64,000 nt of DNA from Pseudodesulfovibrio sp. (GCA_016744135.1 JADGEX010000001.1:1189029-1253028), one strand, 5' to 3'; numbered from the stretch's first letter, positions 1 through 10,808 are shown. Program-made: numbers and translations. Notes: generated by a model from the sequence alone, not told the origin.

Positions 1-1
1 C

Positions 2-3000
2 AACGGCGACTTTGGCATAGAATACCGCTATGACGACGTTTCCTGGACTCGTGGACAGCCAGGTGATGGCGAGCCATATCCCACCGGCGGTTGGACTGCA
101 GGTGATGGTTCTCATTTCGGTCTGGTCATGGGATCTGGCACTGGTGACTTCATTAATGTTGAAGACACTTCGAATGTCGGCCAAAGCGGCGTCTACGCAT
201 GGGAAGTGCGTGATGGTCAAGTCAGCGGCGAACTGCACGATTATACTGTTGCAGTCGGTGCTTCTGGCAACGTCCTGCTCAACGACTCTGACGTTGATGA
301 CAACGACATGGTCAACGAACCCGGTGAAGAGACCGATCTCTTTGTCATGGGTCTCTATTCCGCATATCCTTCAGACAACATTGACGACCAACTCGATTAC
401 GCCATGCCTACCGTTGAAGACGATCTGGGCGGCACCATCGAGTATCCGCAGGTCTCCCCCGCACAAAACTCCTTCACAGTTCAGGGACACTACGGTGAAC
501 TGACCGTCAACGCTGACGGCTCGTATGTCTATACTCTGGACGACGACAATGAAAACTCCGACCTTGAAGGGCTCAACTACGACCGTCCCGGAACCGATTC
601 CTTTACCTATGCGACCATGGACGATTCCGGTGCCATGGATTACGCCAACCTCACCTTCACGGTGAATGGGGCGAATGATGCACCTGTGGCATATGACGAT
701 GCGAACTCCATCATCGAATGGGGTGCAGGTCTCACTGACATGAATGATTTCTTGGCGGCTCGCTTCAGCGAAGGCCAGGAACCGATAGAACAGACCGACA
801 CCATCCACGGCAACGTCATCGACGGCGATGCCTTCGGCGGCGTGGCTGACACTGATGTTGATGATACGGAAATATTCGTCTCACGCATCTATACCAAGGG
901 TGAAGAAGAACAGGATATTCCTGACAGCGGCGATGGACAACCCACACTGACAGCCAGTGGCCTCGTTATTACCAATGAAGCCGATGTCTATAATGACGGC
1001 GACCAGGAAGTGACCATTGATGGTCAGTACGGTACTCTGACCATCAGAGCCGACGGCAGTTATGACTACGTCTTGAACAACGAAAACCCGAATGTTGATG
1101 CTCTGAATGTAGAAGATAGTCTCGTCGAGACATTCTACTACACCGCTCGCAACTCATATGACGACGGCGTAGAAAGCAATGAAGCCGAACTGAACATCAC
1201 CATCTACGGCAACAATGACAATCCCGAAGTCTCCATCACCCGCCCCGCTCGTTTCGACGGTGAATTCGTCGAAGACGGCGCTCACGCGGTTGGCTCTGGT
1301 GCTACGGACATTCTCGGTGGACATGGCATCCAAATATCTGACGTAGATAACGTCGGCGCTGAACTGACCGTAACCGTTACTCAGGATGTCCGCCATGAAG
1401 GCGATATCCTCAGCTTCGACGTCCTGCGGGCTAACGGGAATCCACACCCCCGCATTCAGACCATCGACGGCGACGACTTTGACGGCATTACTGTCTTCCA
1501 GTTCAAGGGCGTCCTTGTTACCATTGATAACAATACCGGCACCATCTTCATGGAAGCTGCGACCGGCAGAACTCCCGGATTCAATCAGTTCGAACAGGCC
1601 ATGAAGCGCCTCACTTTCGAAATCGATAGTGAAGACGATACTCCGAACACTGCTGATCGCGGCTTTACTGTCACGGTCAGAGACGACAATTCCGACCCGG
1701 TCGACCCGGCCGAAATTGACGGTCAAGGCGTCTACAGCGTGGATGGCGTAGCTTCTACTTCATTTACTCTGCATGTAATCGCGGCCAATGACACTCCTGT
1801 CGCAGAAGACGACGGCATCTATCAGGTCACCGAACTGAGTGACGTGACCGATGGCGGCTGCCATCTCTTTGACGGCCCCCTTGGTGTCCTTCTGGCTGAC
1901 CTCCTTGGCGTCCCAACCAGCGAACTGCCCGAAAACGTTGCTGAAGGAAATGTCCTGGCCAACGACTGGGATCCCGATCAGTTTGCTTATGGTGATGGAG
2001 GAGCTCCTGACACCGAAGACAACCCCAATGATCTGACTGACCTCAGGGTCATAGGTCTCAAGTATGACGGCGAACCGGATCAAGGTGAAGTCGCCATGGA
2101 TACAGCCATGGCCCCGACACCCGGCGACGGATTCTCACCTGTCGGCGACACCCTTGCTGATGGCGTCTTTGTTCAGGGGCTCTATGGCCGCCTGTACATG
2201 GACGATGAAGGCAACTTCCGCTACGTGGCTGACACTGAAGCGGCCAACGCCCTTGCAGAAGGCCATTCCGCCACGGAAACATTCACATACATGATTACCG
2301 ATGGAGACGCTTCTCTGTCGACCGATCCTAATGCATACAACGACCCTGATACCGACACTGCCACGGTGACCTTCCAGATTCACGGTAGCAACGATCAGGC
2401 GACCATCATCGTAGAACCCGGTGCAGATCAAGGCACCGTCACTGAAGTCGAATGGGTCGAATCACCTGTTGACCCCAATGATCCTTCTACATGGGCCAGT
2501 GGCACAGTGGCTCCCGACGACTTCACTGACAGCAATGAAGCCGTTCTCGACGAGTTCGGCAACATAGTGGTCACACCTGCGCTCGAGACTCTAGAAACCG
2601 GCGGACAATTGTTCGTGGACGACCCGGACCATCATCCGCATGATCCTGCGACATTCACCAACCTCGCTGGCACCCCCGTCCAGATCGACCTTGAAGACAC
2701 CTTCCAGCCCGATACAGATGTAACGAGCAAGGGTGGAACATTCACCATCAACGAACTTGGTGAATGGACCTACGAAATCGACAACACTCTGCCTGTCGTT
2801 CAAACAATGGGCGACGGTGAATCCTTCACCGAAACCTTCCAAGTCACGTCCTACGACGGCACGGACAGCCACACCATCACAGTGACGGTGGAAGGCTCCA
2901 ACGACGCTCCGGTCATCACCAGCATAGTTGCTCCGGTAGAAGACTTTGAAGACGGCGTCACAACAGGCTGGGACAGCAATGAAACTGGCACAATGTTCGG

Positions 3001-6000
3001 CAACACCTTCCTCGGCATGTTCGGCGAAGGCGAAGGAACAGCCAAGACCTTTGCGATCGACCACGACGCAGATACCGTCACCATCGAATTCGACATGGCG
3101 GAACATGGCTTCTGGGATCCCAACTTCCTGAATAACAACGACACCGATCACTTCATTATTGAAGTCGGTGGGCAAACCGTTGAAATTCCTCTCAGCGCGT
3201 TTGTATCCGAAACATTCACTGGTGGCTCTGCAGGCACGAGCGTCAACCTCACGACATACCCAGGTCTCGGCGGCGGCTTCCTCCATCACGTTTCAATCAC
3301 GCTGCCCGCACCGGACAGCGGCGATCTGACTCTGGACCTCTCTGCAAACATCGAGACAGAATGGTTCACCCTCTTCGGGCATCAGATCTTCCCCACAGAT
3401 GTTGAAGCATTTGCCATCGACAACGTATCTGTAGCCTCTTATGACGAAGGCGGCCTGCCGATGTTCTCGGTTATCGAAAACACTGGCGGAGACTCCAACG
3501 TTGCTCAACTTGGCTCCTCGGATGTTGAAGGCCATGCCGTCCATTACCAAATCACCGGCATCACGGATGCCAATGGCGATCCCGCTGATCCGAGCCTGTT
3601 TTCCTTCGACGGAAACACATTGGTAGCCCATGGTGGCGCAACTGGCTTCGATTATGAAACCAACTCATCCTACACTGTCACGGTCGTCCCCGTGGACGAA
3701 CAAGGCGGCGTGGGCCAGGATGTCGACATCACTGTCAACATCGGCAACCTGAACGAACCGCCTACCGGCGAAGACTTCACCATGACCGTCGGTTTGGAAG
3801 GCGGCCCGGTACCCTTCCTCGGCGCTGATGGCAGCGAAGGTGGGACTGGCGAGGATGCAGACCATGTATCCGATCCGGAAGACCCGTCCTACACTGGTCA
3901 GGAACTGGATGTCATGATCACCGATCTGCCCGACAACGGCCAGCTCGTTTACGGCCCGGGTCAGACTCCGGTCACCCAAGCTGACGTTGATAATGGCACA
4001 CAGTTCGACCTGAATCAGTTGAGTTATGTCCCCGACGGAGAAGCCATCGACGGCGTCCTCCTCGGCTCCCGCGTTGCTGGCGATGCAACTCTGGGTCAAT
4101 GGGGCGTTGAACAGCCTGATGGCTCTTACGATCTGGTCATCGACGGTGTAACCGTCACCACCAGCGTGACACGCAACGGCGACAATGCAGAACTCACTCA
4201 GTACCATGAAGGTGCAAACCACATCGGATTCGGTATTGCTGATGAACAAGGCCAGGGTCTTAACGGCACGACCGACGACGTTCTGACCGTCTCCTTCGAT
4301 GGCGCAGCGGTTTCCTACGCGGAAATCGGCTTTGACGGCTTGGGTGGTTACTTCGATCCAGACAGCCCACAAGAAGCATTTGCCACCTGGACCGCATACG
4401 ATGCGGCAGGCAACGTGGTTGCCAGCGGCGAAGTCAATAACGGCATGATCAACACCGTGCCGACGGATGGCGGCGGAAGCGGCGACCTGTTCCAATACAT
4501 GGTTATGGATGAAAGTCTGCTCGGCGAAGGTAACTCCTTCACCAGACTCGAATTCAGCACTGTGGAACATGGCAGCGAAGACGGCGCCAACTGGGAACTC
4601 CGGTACATTGATGCCGAATTCACTAACACTGATACATTCGACTACATTCCCATCGACTCCGGGCTTCCCGGAACCGACGGCGAACTGGTTGATCCTGCGG
4701 GTTCCTCAACGGTCACCGTCAACATCCTGCCCGACGCTCCTGTGAATCAGGATCCGACAGCGGTTGCTGACAGCGAATCCGTATACGAACCCGACACCGG
4801 TACCTTTGCAGGTATGGCGGAAGTCTCCGCAAACGTGCTCGACAACGACCTCGACCCGGACAACACGCCTGGCGAAATGTCCCTCACCCAGGTTGAATTC
4901 GACGGCACTACATACGACTTCACTGGCGCAGACCCGATCACCATCACAGGTGTTCATGGTACTTTGGAAATCGGTTCCAACGGTGAATACACCTATACAG
5001 CGACTGACGAGACACTGCCCGAGGGCGTGAACCCGACTGAAACCTTCAAGTACACCATGACCGATGGCGACACCGTGGACAACGACCCTGTTGCCCAGTC
5101 CGCCAACTTGGTCATTCAGGTTAATGGCCTCAACGACGCTCCTATCGCTCTCGACGATGCATATGATGCATATGAAGTGAATGACGGCGCAATCGTAACC
5201 CTCGGCAACGTGGGTAATGCTTCCGGCGGCGGCGATGACTATGATCCTGACACTGGCGAAACCGTACCCGGCACGACTCCCGATGCCATCGTTTCCTTTA
5301 GCCCTGTCGGCGATCTCCCGGCTGGCGTTTCCCTGCTGCCGAACGGCGATGTCCAGTTCGATCAGGACAACCCGGCTTACGATCACCTCGGCGTGGAAGA
5401 AACCATGGATATCACCTTCCAGTACACTGCCAATGACGGCGACACGGATTCCGTTCCCGCGACCGTCACCATCACGGTGAACGGTGCAAACGATGCTCCG
5501 GTCCTCGACCTGTCTGCAGGCACAGTGACCTTTGAAGGCGAAGAAGCCGGTTACAACAACATGCTCGGTATCTACACGATGGCCGATGGCAACCCGGTGA
5601 ACCCGGAAATCATCCTTGTCAACGTTAACGATCCGAATCTGGATATCGGCGATGTGCTCACCACCTACGGTGACGGCGCAACTCCGAACTACTTCCTGGT
5701 TTCTGTTGGCTATGGTGCAACTCCCACCGGAACTCCTGAGTTCGTATGGGATGAAGCTAATGGCGAATGGGCCATCTCCTTCGACGGCGGCACGACAACG
5801 CTCGATGCCCGCTTCGACAACATGGACCTCAACCCCAACGACCCGGAACACACCTTCGATCCTGCGGAGCTTCTGGCTGGCAGAGTCGGCGTGGACGACC
5901 AATTCCTCGAAGTTGAAGGCGCAGACGATGATGACTTCGACGATGTCCTCGCCGAAGAACACGACGGCGCAGACGGTGCCGATCACGGTCCGGTCACCTT

Positions 6001-9000
6001 TACTGAAGGCGGCGACGCTGTCGGTGTTACCGGTGCGGTGGACATCTCGGATATTGATTCCGACAACATGTCCAAGGTCGAAATCAGCTTCGAAGAGCAG
6101 CCCGGCGATGTTCTGAGCATCACCCTGCCAAGTTGGGCCTCCTTTGGCCCGGACGATGGCGATGCCGGAACCATGACGATTATTGGGGACGCCCCCAAGG
6201 CCGACTGGGAAGCCCTGCTCCAGACTCTGACCTTCGAAAACACCTCGCAAGATCCGTTAGGTGATGACCTTGATACGGAAAATACTATCGAGAACCTCCG
6301 TGACCTCTCAGTCACTGTCTACGACGATCAGGGTGCAGCCAGTAACACAGCTCACGCGTTCGTCCAGGTCATCCCGGTCAACGATCCGCCTGTCGCGGTT
6401 GACGATTTGGGTTCGGCCTCCGGCCATTACGTCCCCGGCGAAGAGACTCCCGACGGACCTCTGTACACATTCTCCGCAAATGTCGGAAACGTGTACCAGT
6501 GGGCAACCGGTGGCATCACACATACGGGTATCAAGACAGATGGTGAAGGCAACAGCATTGCCGACAAGGCAGTCGATAACAGCGGTCCAGACGAAGCGCT
6601 GACCATCAACTTCGCCCAAAGCCAAACAGCTGTCGAATTCGACATCCTGACGCATGGCAGTAGCGATCCCCTGTTTGAGGCTACAAGTGGCAGCACGACG
6701 CTGACAACTGACACGTCTCAGCCAACATACCTCATCGTGACACCCGGCACTGGCAACAGTTATGCAGTAACAACAAACGACGGCACTCCCTTCGACAGTC
6801 TGACACTGTCTCCCGAAGGTGAATCTGATCGCTTCTCGCTCAAGGGCGGTATTGAACTCACACCGGCTGACACCAGCTCGGGTGATATGCCCATCGTGGA
6901 AGGCAATGTGCTTGCCAACGATTGGGATTATGAAGATGTAGACTACCCCGAAGGCGACAACCTTGCCACACCGGAACTGGAAGGTTCAACAGAACTGACT
7001 GTCACCGGTATCGCAACAGGCGATCAGGACAACCTCCCGGATTACACCGGTGTTGACTTCACGCCTGATTCCGGAACCTTCGATACTGGCGATGACGGCG
7101 AAGGCGCCTTCATCCAAGGCACTTACGGTGTTCTGGAAATCGGTGCGAACGGCGAGTACACTTACACGCCGAATCCCGACCAGACCGGTGAGATCTCCGA
7201 AACCTTCACCTATCAGGTCAGCGACACTGAAGGTGCAGTCGATTACGGTCTGCTCAATGTCAGCGTGACTATTGAGAACGCAGCCCCCGTGGCTGACGAC
7301 GACATGCAGAATGTCCCGGAAGACATTCCGACGACTCTTGATGTCCTCGCAAACGACTCTGACCCCGATGGAGATCCGCTCTCCATTGATTCCTTTGACG
7401 CAGTGGCCACGGCCAATGCGGACGGAACCGGCGGCACTGTAGGTACCGTTACCGAGGTTGGTGGAGAATTGGTCTTCACTCCTGAAGACGGCTACAACGG
7501 ACCTGCATACTTCAACTACTCCGTTACTGACGGCGGGTTGACAGACTCTGCTCAGGTTACCTTAAACGTCACGGCAACCAACGACGATCCAGTTGCGGTC
7601 GACGACCTATACGATGACCAACCAGGTATTGAAAATGACTTCAACGTCGTGACCGAAGGTGGCACAAACTTCGAGTCCAACCCGGTCAACTACCTGTTGA
7701 TCGTGGATACCTCGGGGTCCATGTCCACCAACAATCGCATAGGTGAAGCCAAGGCTGCCCTCAACGAAATGCTGGAAACACTGCAGGAACAGATTAACAC
7801 CAGCGGCGGCTCGGTCAAGGTCGGACTTATCGACTTCGACGGAAACACAGTCACTCGTACTTACACGTTAACCGACAACCCGGCGACAACCGAATACCAA
7901 GATGCACGCAACTTTGTTGCGACATTCGACGCCCAAGGCTCAACCGACTACTTTGATGCATTAAGTGCAGCCAACACTTGGGTAGCTACCGAAGCCGGAA
8001 GTATCGAAACACAGGTCATCTTCATGTCCGACGGCTTGCCTAATAACACCAGCAACTGGCAGGGCCAAATGAACACCCTGCACTCCAACACCAATGTCAT
8101 TGGCGTTGGCATCGAAATGGGTTCCTCCAACATGCAGTACATCAACCAGATCAACGAGAACGGTAACGGTATCAACCTCGACGATCCGAGCGATCTGAAC
8201 GGCCTGTTGCAGACCATCCTGACCGAAACCAGTACAGAAGGTACAACCGCTACCGGCAACGTGCTCGACAACGACACCGACGCAGATGCAGGCGACACCC
8301 TGAGTGTTGTCTCTGTGGCTCTCGGCGAAGAATCCAGCCACGGAGCCTTTACGGCTCTCTCGGCTGTCGGCACTGATGCTGACGACGCTGACACAGCGGT
8401 CATGGTAGGCACTTACGGAACTCTGACCATCAATAGTGATGGCACATACGAATACACCCCGGATCAGCCTGCGGCCGACGCACTGTCTACCGGAGATACA
8501 GAAACTGAAGCCTTCACCTATCAGATGACTGATGGGCAAGGCGGCTATGATGAAGCCACTGTGAGCTTCCTGATCAACGGTGCAGACGACGCCCCTGTGG
8601 CAGTCAATGATGTCTTCGCCGGAATGGAACTCACTCCCGGCTACTGGCAGACCTCAACCAACACGACGACGATTAATGACGCTGACTTCACAGGTTCCAT
8701 CTCTGGTGGAGATTACAATGGTGTTGGTTTCGACATTAGCGCACGGGGTGAGGCGTTTATAGGTTGGGGCAATGCGAACGTTGTTAGGGTCGGCGGAGAT
8801 GACCTTGGTGTTAACAATCCCAACCAATGGAGGGGAGATAACAGCAACAACATCGATGGAAAGTGGGATGAGAATATGACCATCTCCTTCGATGCACCTC
8901 AGACCTCAGTAACAATTACGCTCGGCGGTACTGGAGACGGAGATACACCTTCATTCTCTGTTAGCGGCGGCAGCGGCTCATACTCAAATGGAGTATTCAC

Positions 9001-9907
9001 CGCCACCGGCAACATAACGAGCATCACAATCGGCGCTGACCACAAGAAGGACTCCTTCTATCTGGAATCCTTAAGTGCCAGCAGGACTGTCACAAGCACC
9101 GCCTGGATTGCGGCGTACATGACACCCAACGGCATAATTGGTGATGTGCTGCAGAATGACTTCGATGCCGAAGACGCGGATTATGTTGAAACCTCTGGTG
9201 CCAACACAGACCTCGTCGTACTCGGCGCAACAGGAACAGGTGGTTATGTCTCACTGGACGACACCGGTGATGGCTCTGCTACCAGCGGCACTATCCAAGG
9301 CGAATACGGAAGCCTGACTCTGAACGAAGATGGCACCTTCCAGTACAACGTGGATCCGGCTTTGGTGAACAACATCAACGGCCCCGGCGTGGAAACCTTT
9401 GAGTATCAGATTGCTGATACCGATGGCATGACCAGCACCGCAACACTGGAATTCCCCATCACAGTAGCAGGCGACAACTCGGTCATCGTTGGAACATCCG
9501 GCGACGACACCCTGTACGATGATACTGGAGATAACGTCATCTTTGGCCTTGAAGGCAGTGATGACATTCACCTCAGCGGCGGTGACGACACAGTCACTCT
9601 GGGCGAGGGTGCGGACACGATCACGATTGATCCCGCATACATCGGCGGAAACGTTGAAGTTACGGACTTCGACATCAACGCTGGTGACCAACTCGACCTA
9701 AATGCTCTTGGCAGCGGCAATCTGGCGATCACATCCGATTCCGGCAGCACCGATCTCATTCTGACTGTTTCGGGCAGCAGTGATCTGGTGATCACGCTCA
9801 ACGGGGTTGTCTCAAGCCATGACGGCATCACTGCAAATGTCGACCTTGCAACCGACAACGTGAACGACATAATCCAACAGATTATCGATTCACCTGACAA
9901 CTTCTAA
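2..9907 (+). CDS. Giant type I secreted VCBS/VWA adhesin (5'-partial)
   Basis: The frame is open from base 2, so the true start lies left of the window; 3301 residues are visible. The first ~60 residues resemble the end of a nidogen-like domain (RYDDVSW, then Gly-rich turns). About nine VCBS/cadherin-type units follow, each with a G-x-YG-x-L strand, a DG-x-Y/F-x-Y strand and an NDAPVA-type end. A VWA domain at residues ~2560-2745 carries the metal-site motif DTSGSM (2569-2574). The C-terminus has a short degenerate RTX-like stretch (~3162-3207) and an acidic/hydrophobic tail typical of type I secretion signals. The protein is very acidic, rich in Asp/Thr/Gly and nearly free of Cys, as expected for a Ca-stabilised surface adhesin. 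Downstream are a small related protein and TolC; opposite are the ABC, HlyD and LapG-like genes. The role in biofilm attachment is inferred from the family. Confidence 0.93.
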   Translation, partial: NGDFGIEYRYDDVSWTRGQPGDGEPYPTGGWTAGDGSHFGLVMGSGTGDFINVEDTSNVGQSGVYAWEVRDGQVSGELHDYTVAVGASGNVLLNDSDVDDNDMVNEPGEETDLFVMGLYSAYPSDNIDDQLDYAMPTVEDDLGGTIEYPQVSPAQNSFTVQGHYGELTVNADGSYVYTLDDDNENSDLEGLNYDRPGTDSFTYATMDDSGAMDYANLTFTVNGANDAPVAYDDANSIIEWGAGLTDMNDFLAARFSEGQEPIEQTDTIHGNVIDGDAFGGVADTDVDDTEIFVSRIYTKGEEEQDIPDSGDGQPTLTASGLVITNEADVYNDGDQEVTIDGQYGTLTIRADGSYDYVLNNENPNVDALNVEDSLVETFYYTARNSYDDGVESNEAELNITIYGNNDNPEVSITRPARFDGEFVEDGAHAVGSGATDILGGHGIQISDVDNVGAELTVTVTQDVRHEGDILSFDVLRANGNPHPRIQTIDGDDFDGITVFQFKGVLVTIDNNTGTIFMEAATGRTPGFNQFEQAMKRLTFEIDSEDDTPNTADRGFTVTVRDDNSDPVDPAEIDGQGVYSVDGVASTSFTLHVIAANDTPVAEDDGIYQVTELSDVTDGGCHLFDGPLGVLLADLLGVPTSELPENVAEGNVLANDWDPDQFAYGDGGAPDTEDNPNDLTDLRVIGLKYDGEPDQGEVAMDTAMAPTPGDGFSPVGDTLADGVFVQGLYGRLYMDDEGNFRYVADTEAANALAEGHSATETFTYMITDGDASLSTDPNAYNDPDTDTATVTFQIHGSNDQATIIVEPGADQGTVTEVEWVESPVDPNDPSTWASGTVAPDDFTDSNEAVLDEFGNIVVTPALETLETGGQLFVDDPDHHPHDPATFTNLAGTPVQIDLEDTFQPDTDVTSKGGTFTINELGEWTYEIDNTLPVVQTMGDGESFTETFQVTSYDGTDSHTITVTVEGSNDAPVITSIVAPVEDFEDGVTTGWDSNETGTMFGNTFLGMFGEGEGTAKTFAIDHDADTVTIEFDMAEHGFWDPNFLNNNDTDHFIIEVGGQTVEIPLSAFVSETFTGGSAGTSVNLTTYPGLGGGFLHHVSITLPAPDSGDLTLDLSANIETEWFTLFGHQIFPTDVEAFAIDNVSVASYDEGGLPMFSVIENTGGDSNVAQLGSSDVEGHAVHYQITGITDANGDPADPSLFSFDGNTLVAHGGATGFDYETNSSYTVTVVPVDEQGGVGQDVDITVNIGNLNEPPTGEDFTMTVGLEGGPVPFLGADGSEGGTGEDADHVSDPEDPSYTGQELDVMITDLPDNGQLVYGPGQTPVTQADVDNGTQFDLNQLSYVPDGEAIDGVLLGSRVAGDATLGQWGVEQPDGSYDLVIDGVTVTTSVTRNGDNAELTQYHEGANHIGFGIADEQGQGLNGTTDDVLTVSFDGAAVSYAEIGFDGLGGYFDPDSPQEAFATWTAYDAAGNVVASGEVNNGMINTVPTDGGGSGDLFQYMVMDESLLGEGNSFTRLEFSTVEHGSEDGANWELRYIDAEFTNTDTFDYIPIDSGLPGTDGELVDPAGSSTVTVNILPDAPVNQDPTAVADSESVYEPDTGTFAGMAEVSANVLDNDLDPDNTPGEMSLTQVEFDGTTYDFTGADPITITGVHGTLEIGSNGEYTYTATDETLPEGVNPTETFKYTMTDGDTVDNDPVAQSANLVIQVNGLNDAPIALDDAYDAYEVNDGAIVTLGNVGNASGGGDDYDPDTGETVPGTTPDAIVSFSPVGDLPAGVSLLPNGDVQFDQDNPAYDHLGVEETMDITFQYTANDGDTDSVPATVTITVNGANDAPVLDLSAGTVTFEGEEAGYNNMLGIYTMADGNPVNPEIILVNVNDPNLDIGDVLTTYGDGATPNYFLVSVGYGATPTGTPEFVWDEANGEWAISFDGGTTTLDARFDNMDLNPNDPEHTFDPAELLAGRVGVDDQFLEVEGADDDDFDDVLAEEHDGADGADHGPVTFTEGGDAVGVTGAVDISDIDSDNMSKVEISFEEQPGDVLSITLPSWASFGPDDGDAGTMTIIGDAPKADWEALLQTLTFENTSQDPLGDDLDTENTIENLRDLSVTVYDDQGAASNTAHAFVQVIPVNDPPVAVDDLGSASGHYVPGEETPDGPLYTFSANVGNVYQWATGGITHTGIKTDGEGNSIADKAVDNSGPDEALTINFAQSQTAVEFDILTHGSSDPLFEATSGSTTLTTDTSQPTYLIVTPGTGNSYAVTTNDGTPFDSLTLSPEGESDRFSLKGGIELTPADTSSGDMPIVEGNVLANDWDYEDVDYPEGDNLATPELEGSTELTVTGIATGDQDNLPDYTGVDFTPDSGTFDTGDDGEGAFIQGTYGVLEIGANGEYTYTPNPDQTGEISETFTYQVSDTEGAVDYGLLNVSVTIENAAPVADDDMQNVPEDIPTTLDVLANDSDPDGDPLSIDSFDAVATANADGTGGTVGTVTEVGGELVFTPEDGYNGPAYFNYSVTDGGLTDSAQVTLNVTATNDDPVAVDDLYDDQPGIENDFNVVTEGGTNFESNPVNYLLIVDTSGSMSTNNRIGEAKAALNEMLETLQEQINTSGGSVKVGLIDFDGNTVTRTYTLTDNPATTEYQDARNFVATFDAQGSTDYFDALSAANTWVATEAGSIETQVIFMSDGLPNNTSNWQGQMNTLHSNTNVIGVGIEMGSSNMQYINQINENGNGINLDDPSDLNGLLQTILTETSTEGTTATGNVLDNDTDADAGDTLSVVSVALGEESSHGAFTALSAVGTDADDADTAVMVGTYGTLTINSDGTYEYTPDQPAADALSTGDTETEAFTYQMTDGQGGYDEATVSFLINGADDAPVAVNDVFAGMELTPGYWQTSTNTTTINDADFTGSISGGDYNGVGFDISARGEAFIGWGNANVVRVGGDDLGVNNPNQWRGDNSNNIDGKWDENMTISFDAPQTSVTITLGGTGDGDTPSFSVSGGSGSYSNGVFTATGNITSITIGADHKKDSFYLESLSASRTVTSTAWIAAYMTPNGIIGDVLQNDFDAEDADYVETSGANTDLVVLGATGTGGYVSLDDTGDGSATSGTIQGEYGSLTLNEDGTFQYNVDPALVNNINGPGVETFEYQIADTDGMTSTATLEFPITVAGDNSVIVGTSGDDTLYDDTGDNVIFGLEGSDDIHLSGGDDTVTLGEGADTITIDPAYIGGNVEVTDFDINAGDQLDLNALGSGNLAITSDSGSTDLILTVSGSSDLVITLNGVVSSHDGITANVDLATDNVNDIIQQIIDSPDNF

Positions 9908-9919
9908 CTCTACATCAAC

Positions 9920-9948
9920 CCCGGACTCGGCCAATGGCCGAGTCCGGG
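9920..9948 (+). terminator. Perfect 13-bp hairpin after the adhesin
   Basis: The arms CCCGGACTCGGCC and GGCCGAGTCCGGG pair perfectly around an AAT loop, 12 bases after the adhesin stop. No T-run follows (CATTTACCC). It may therefore be a partial terminator or an mRNA-stabilising hairpin that sets the ratio of adhesin to the next gene, rather than a full stop. Confidence 0.6.
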
Positions 9949-9992
9949 CATTTACCCAGACACGGACAATTCTCCTTGCCAAGGAGATCAAT

Positions 9993-10778
9993 ATGACTGA
10001 CGATACGAATATGAACGACACGACGATGCTTGGCACGTATTCCCTTGAGGGAAACGTGCCTGTTGAGCCGGAAATTGTACTTGCCAACTGTATGGATACG
10101 GCCATGCTAGGCCAACTGGTATCTGTTTTTCAAGGCAATCCAGACATCCGGTTCTTCCTCATTCACGACGCACCGGAAAATGCCGTCGACCTGACAGGAG
10201 ATCTCCATTTTCTCAAAGATGGCGGAAGCTGGGTGTTGGCTAACAACAACTCCCTGCTTGGTGTACTTTTTGACAATGCGGACTTTAATCCGAATGGAAC
10301 AGAAGACACATTCTCTCTCTCTCAAAATATCGACGGCAGTTGGGCTGTGATGATGGATAACACACCCTCACTGGCAGACTTACCGCCGAGCGAACAGCTG
10401 CTCGTTGACTTGGCAGAAGATAATCTTTTTGTAGACGATAACGTTGCCGGAACAAGTACAGATCATGACAGTTTCTTCATTGATCCCTCTGTTTTGGAGC
10501 ACGGAGAAAACGAAATCATTGTCTCCAACTTCACTGTTGGTAGCGACACGCTGGAACTGCCTGAAGGCATGTCTGTCAAGGATGTAATCGTGGACACGGA
10601 ACACGACCTTACGGAAGTAATCATCGGACAAAACGATACAGGCCACGATGATATCGTAGTTAAGCTACTCGGTGTTTCCCAGCCTGATCTGCCCACGCAT
10701 GATTACGGCATTGACACCGATACTTCGACAGACGACCTTATCAATCACCTGATAAGTTCCGGTATGAACGTTGATTAA
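9993..10778 (+). CDS. Small acidic adhesin-like protein, probable type I secretion substrate
   Basis: This 261-residue acidic protein has a strong AAGGAG ribosome site six bases before its ATG and no Sec signal. Residues ~10-110 align by eye with a segment of the giant adhesin at bases ~5540-5915. Shared features are MLG-x-Y at the start, PV-x-PEI-x-L-x-N, an FL pair, and FDN-x-D-x-NPN followed by TF near the end. The segment recalls DUF4114-type domains, but I cannot confirm that. The C-terminal ~90 residues mimic the adhesin tail: a beta segment (VSNFTVGSDTLEL against VTDFDINAGDQLDL), an Asp-rich stretch, then a helix with paired Ile/Leu. It is probably exported by the same type I system. 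It could be a matrix accessory protein, a co-adhesin or a competitor for secretion. The function is unknown. Confidence 0.8.
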   Translation: MTDDTNMNDTTMLGTYSLEGNVPVEPEIVLANCMDTAMLGQLVSVFQGNPDIRFFLIHDAPENAVDLTGDLHFLKDGGSWVLANNNSLLGVLFDNADFNPNGTEDTFSLSQNIDGSWAVMMDNTPSLADLPPSEQLLVDLAEDNLFVDDNVAGTSTDHDSFFIDPSVLEHGENEIIVSNFTVGSDTLELPEGMSVKDVIVDTEHDLTEVIIGQNDTGHDDIVVKLLGVSQPDLPTHDYGIDTDTSTDDLINHLISSGMNVD

Positions 10779-10808
10779 GCACTCTCTTTAACATTCTATA
10801 AACTTCAT

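Noticed and set aside
4706-6250. Long minus-strand frames across the adhesin (514 codons and others)
   Set aside because: They are shadows of the highly biased Asp/Gly/Thr codon use of the adhesin. The translations have no recognisable domains and no ribosome sites.
9481-9640. Full RTX (GGxGxDxUx) calcium-binding array at the adhesin C-terminus
   Set aside because: Only a short degenerate stretch with GGDD and GADT units is present; a regular nonapeptide array is not.
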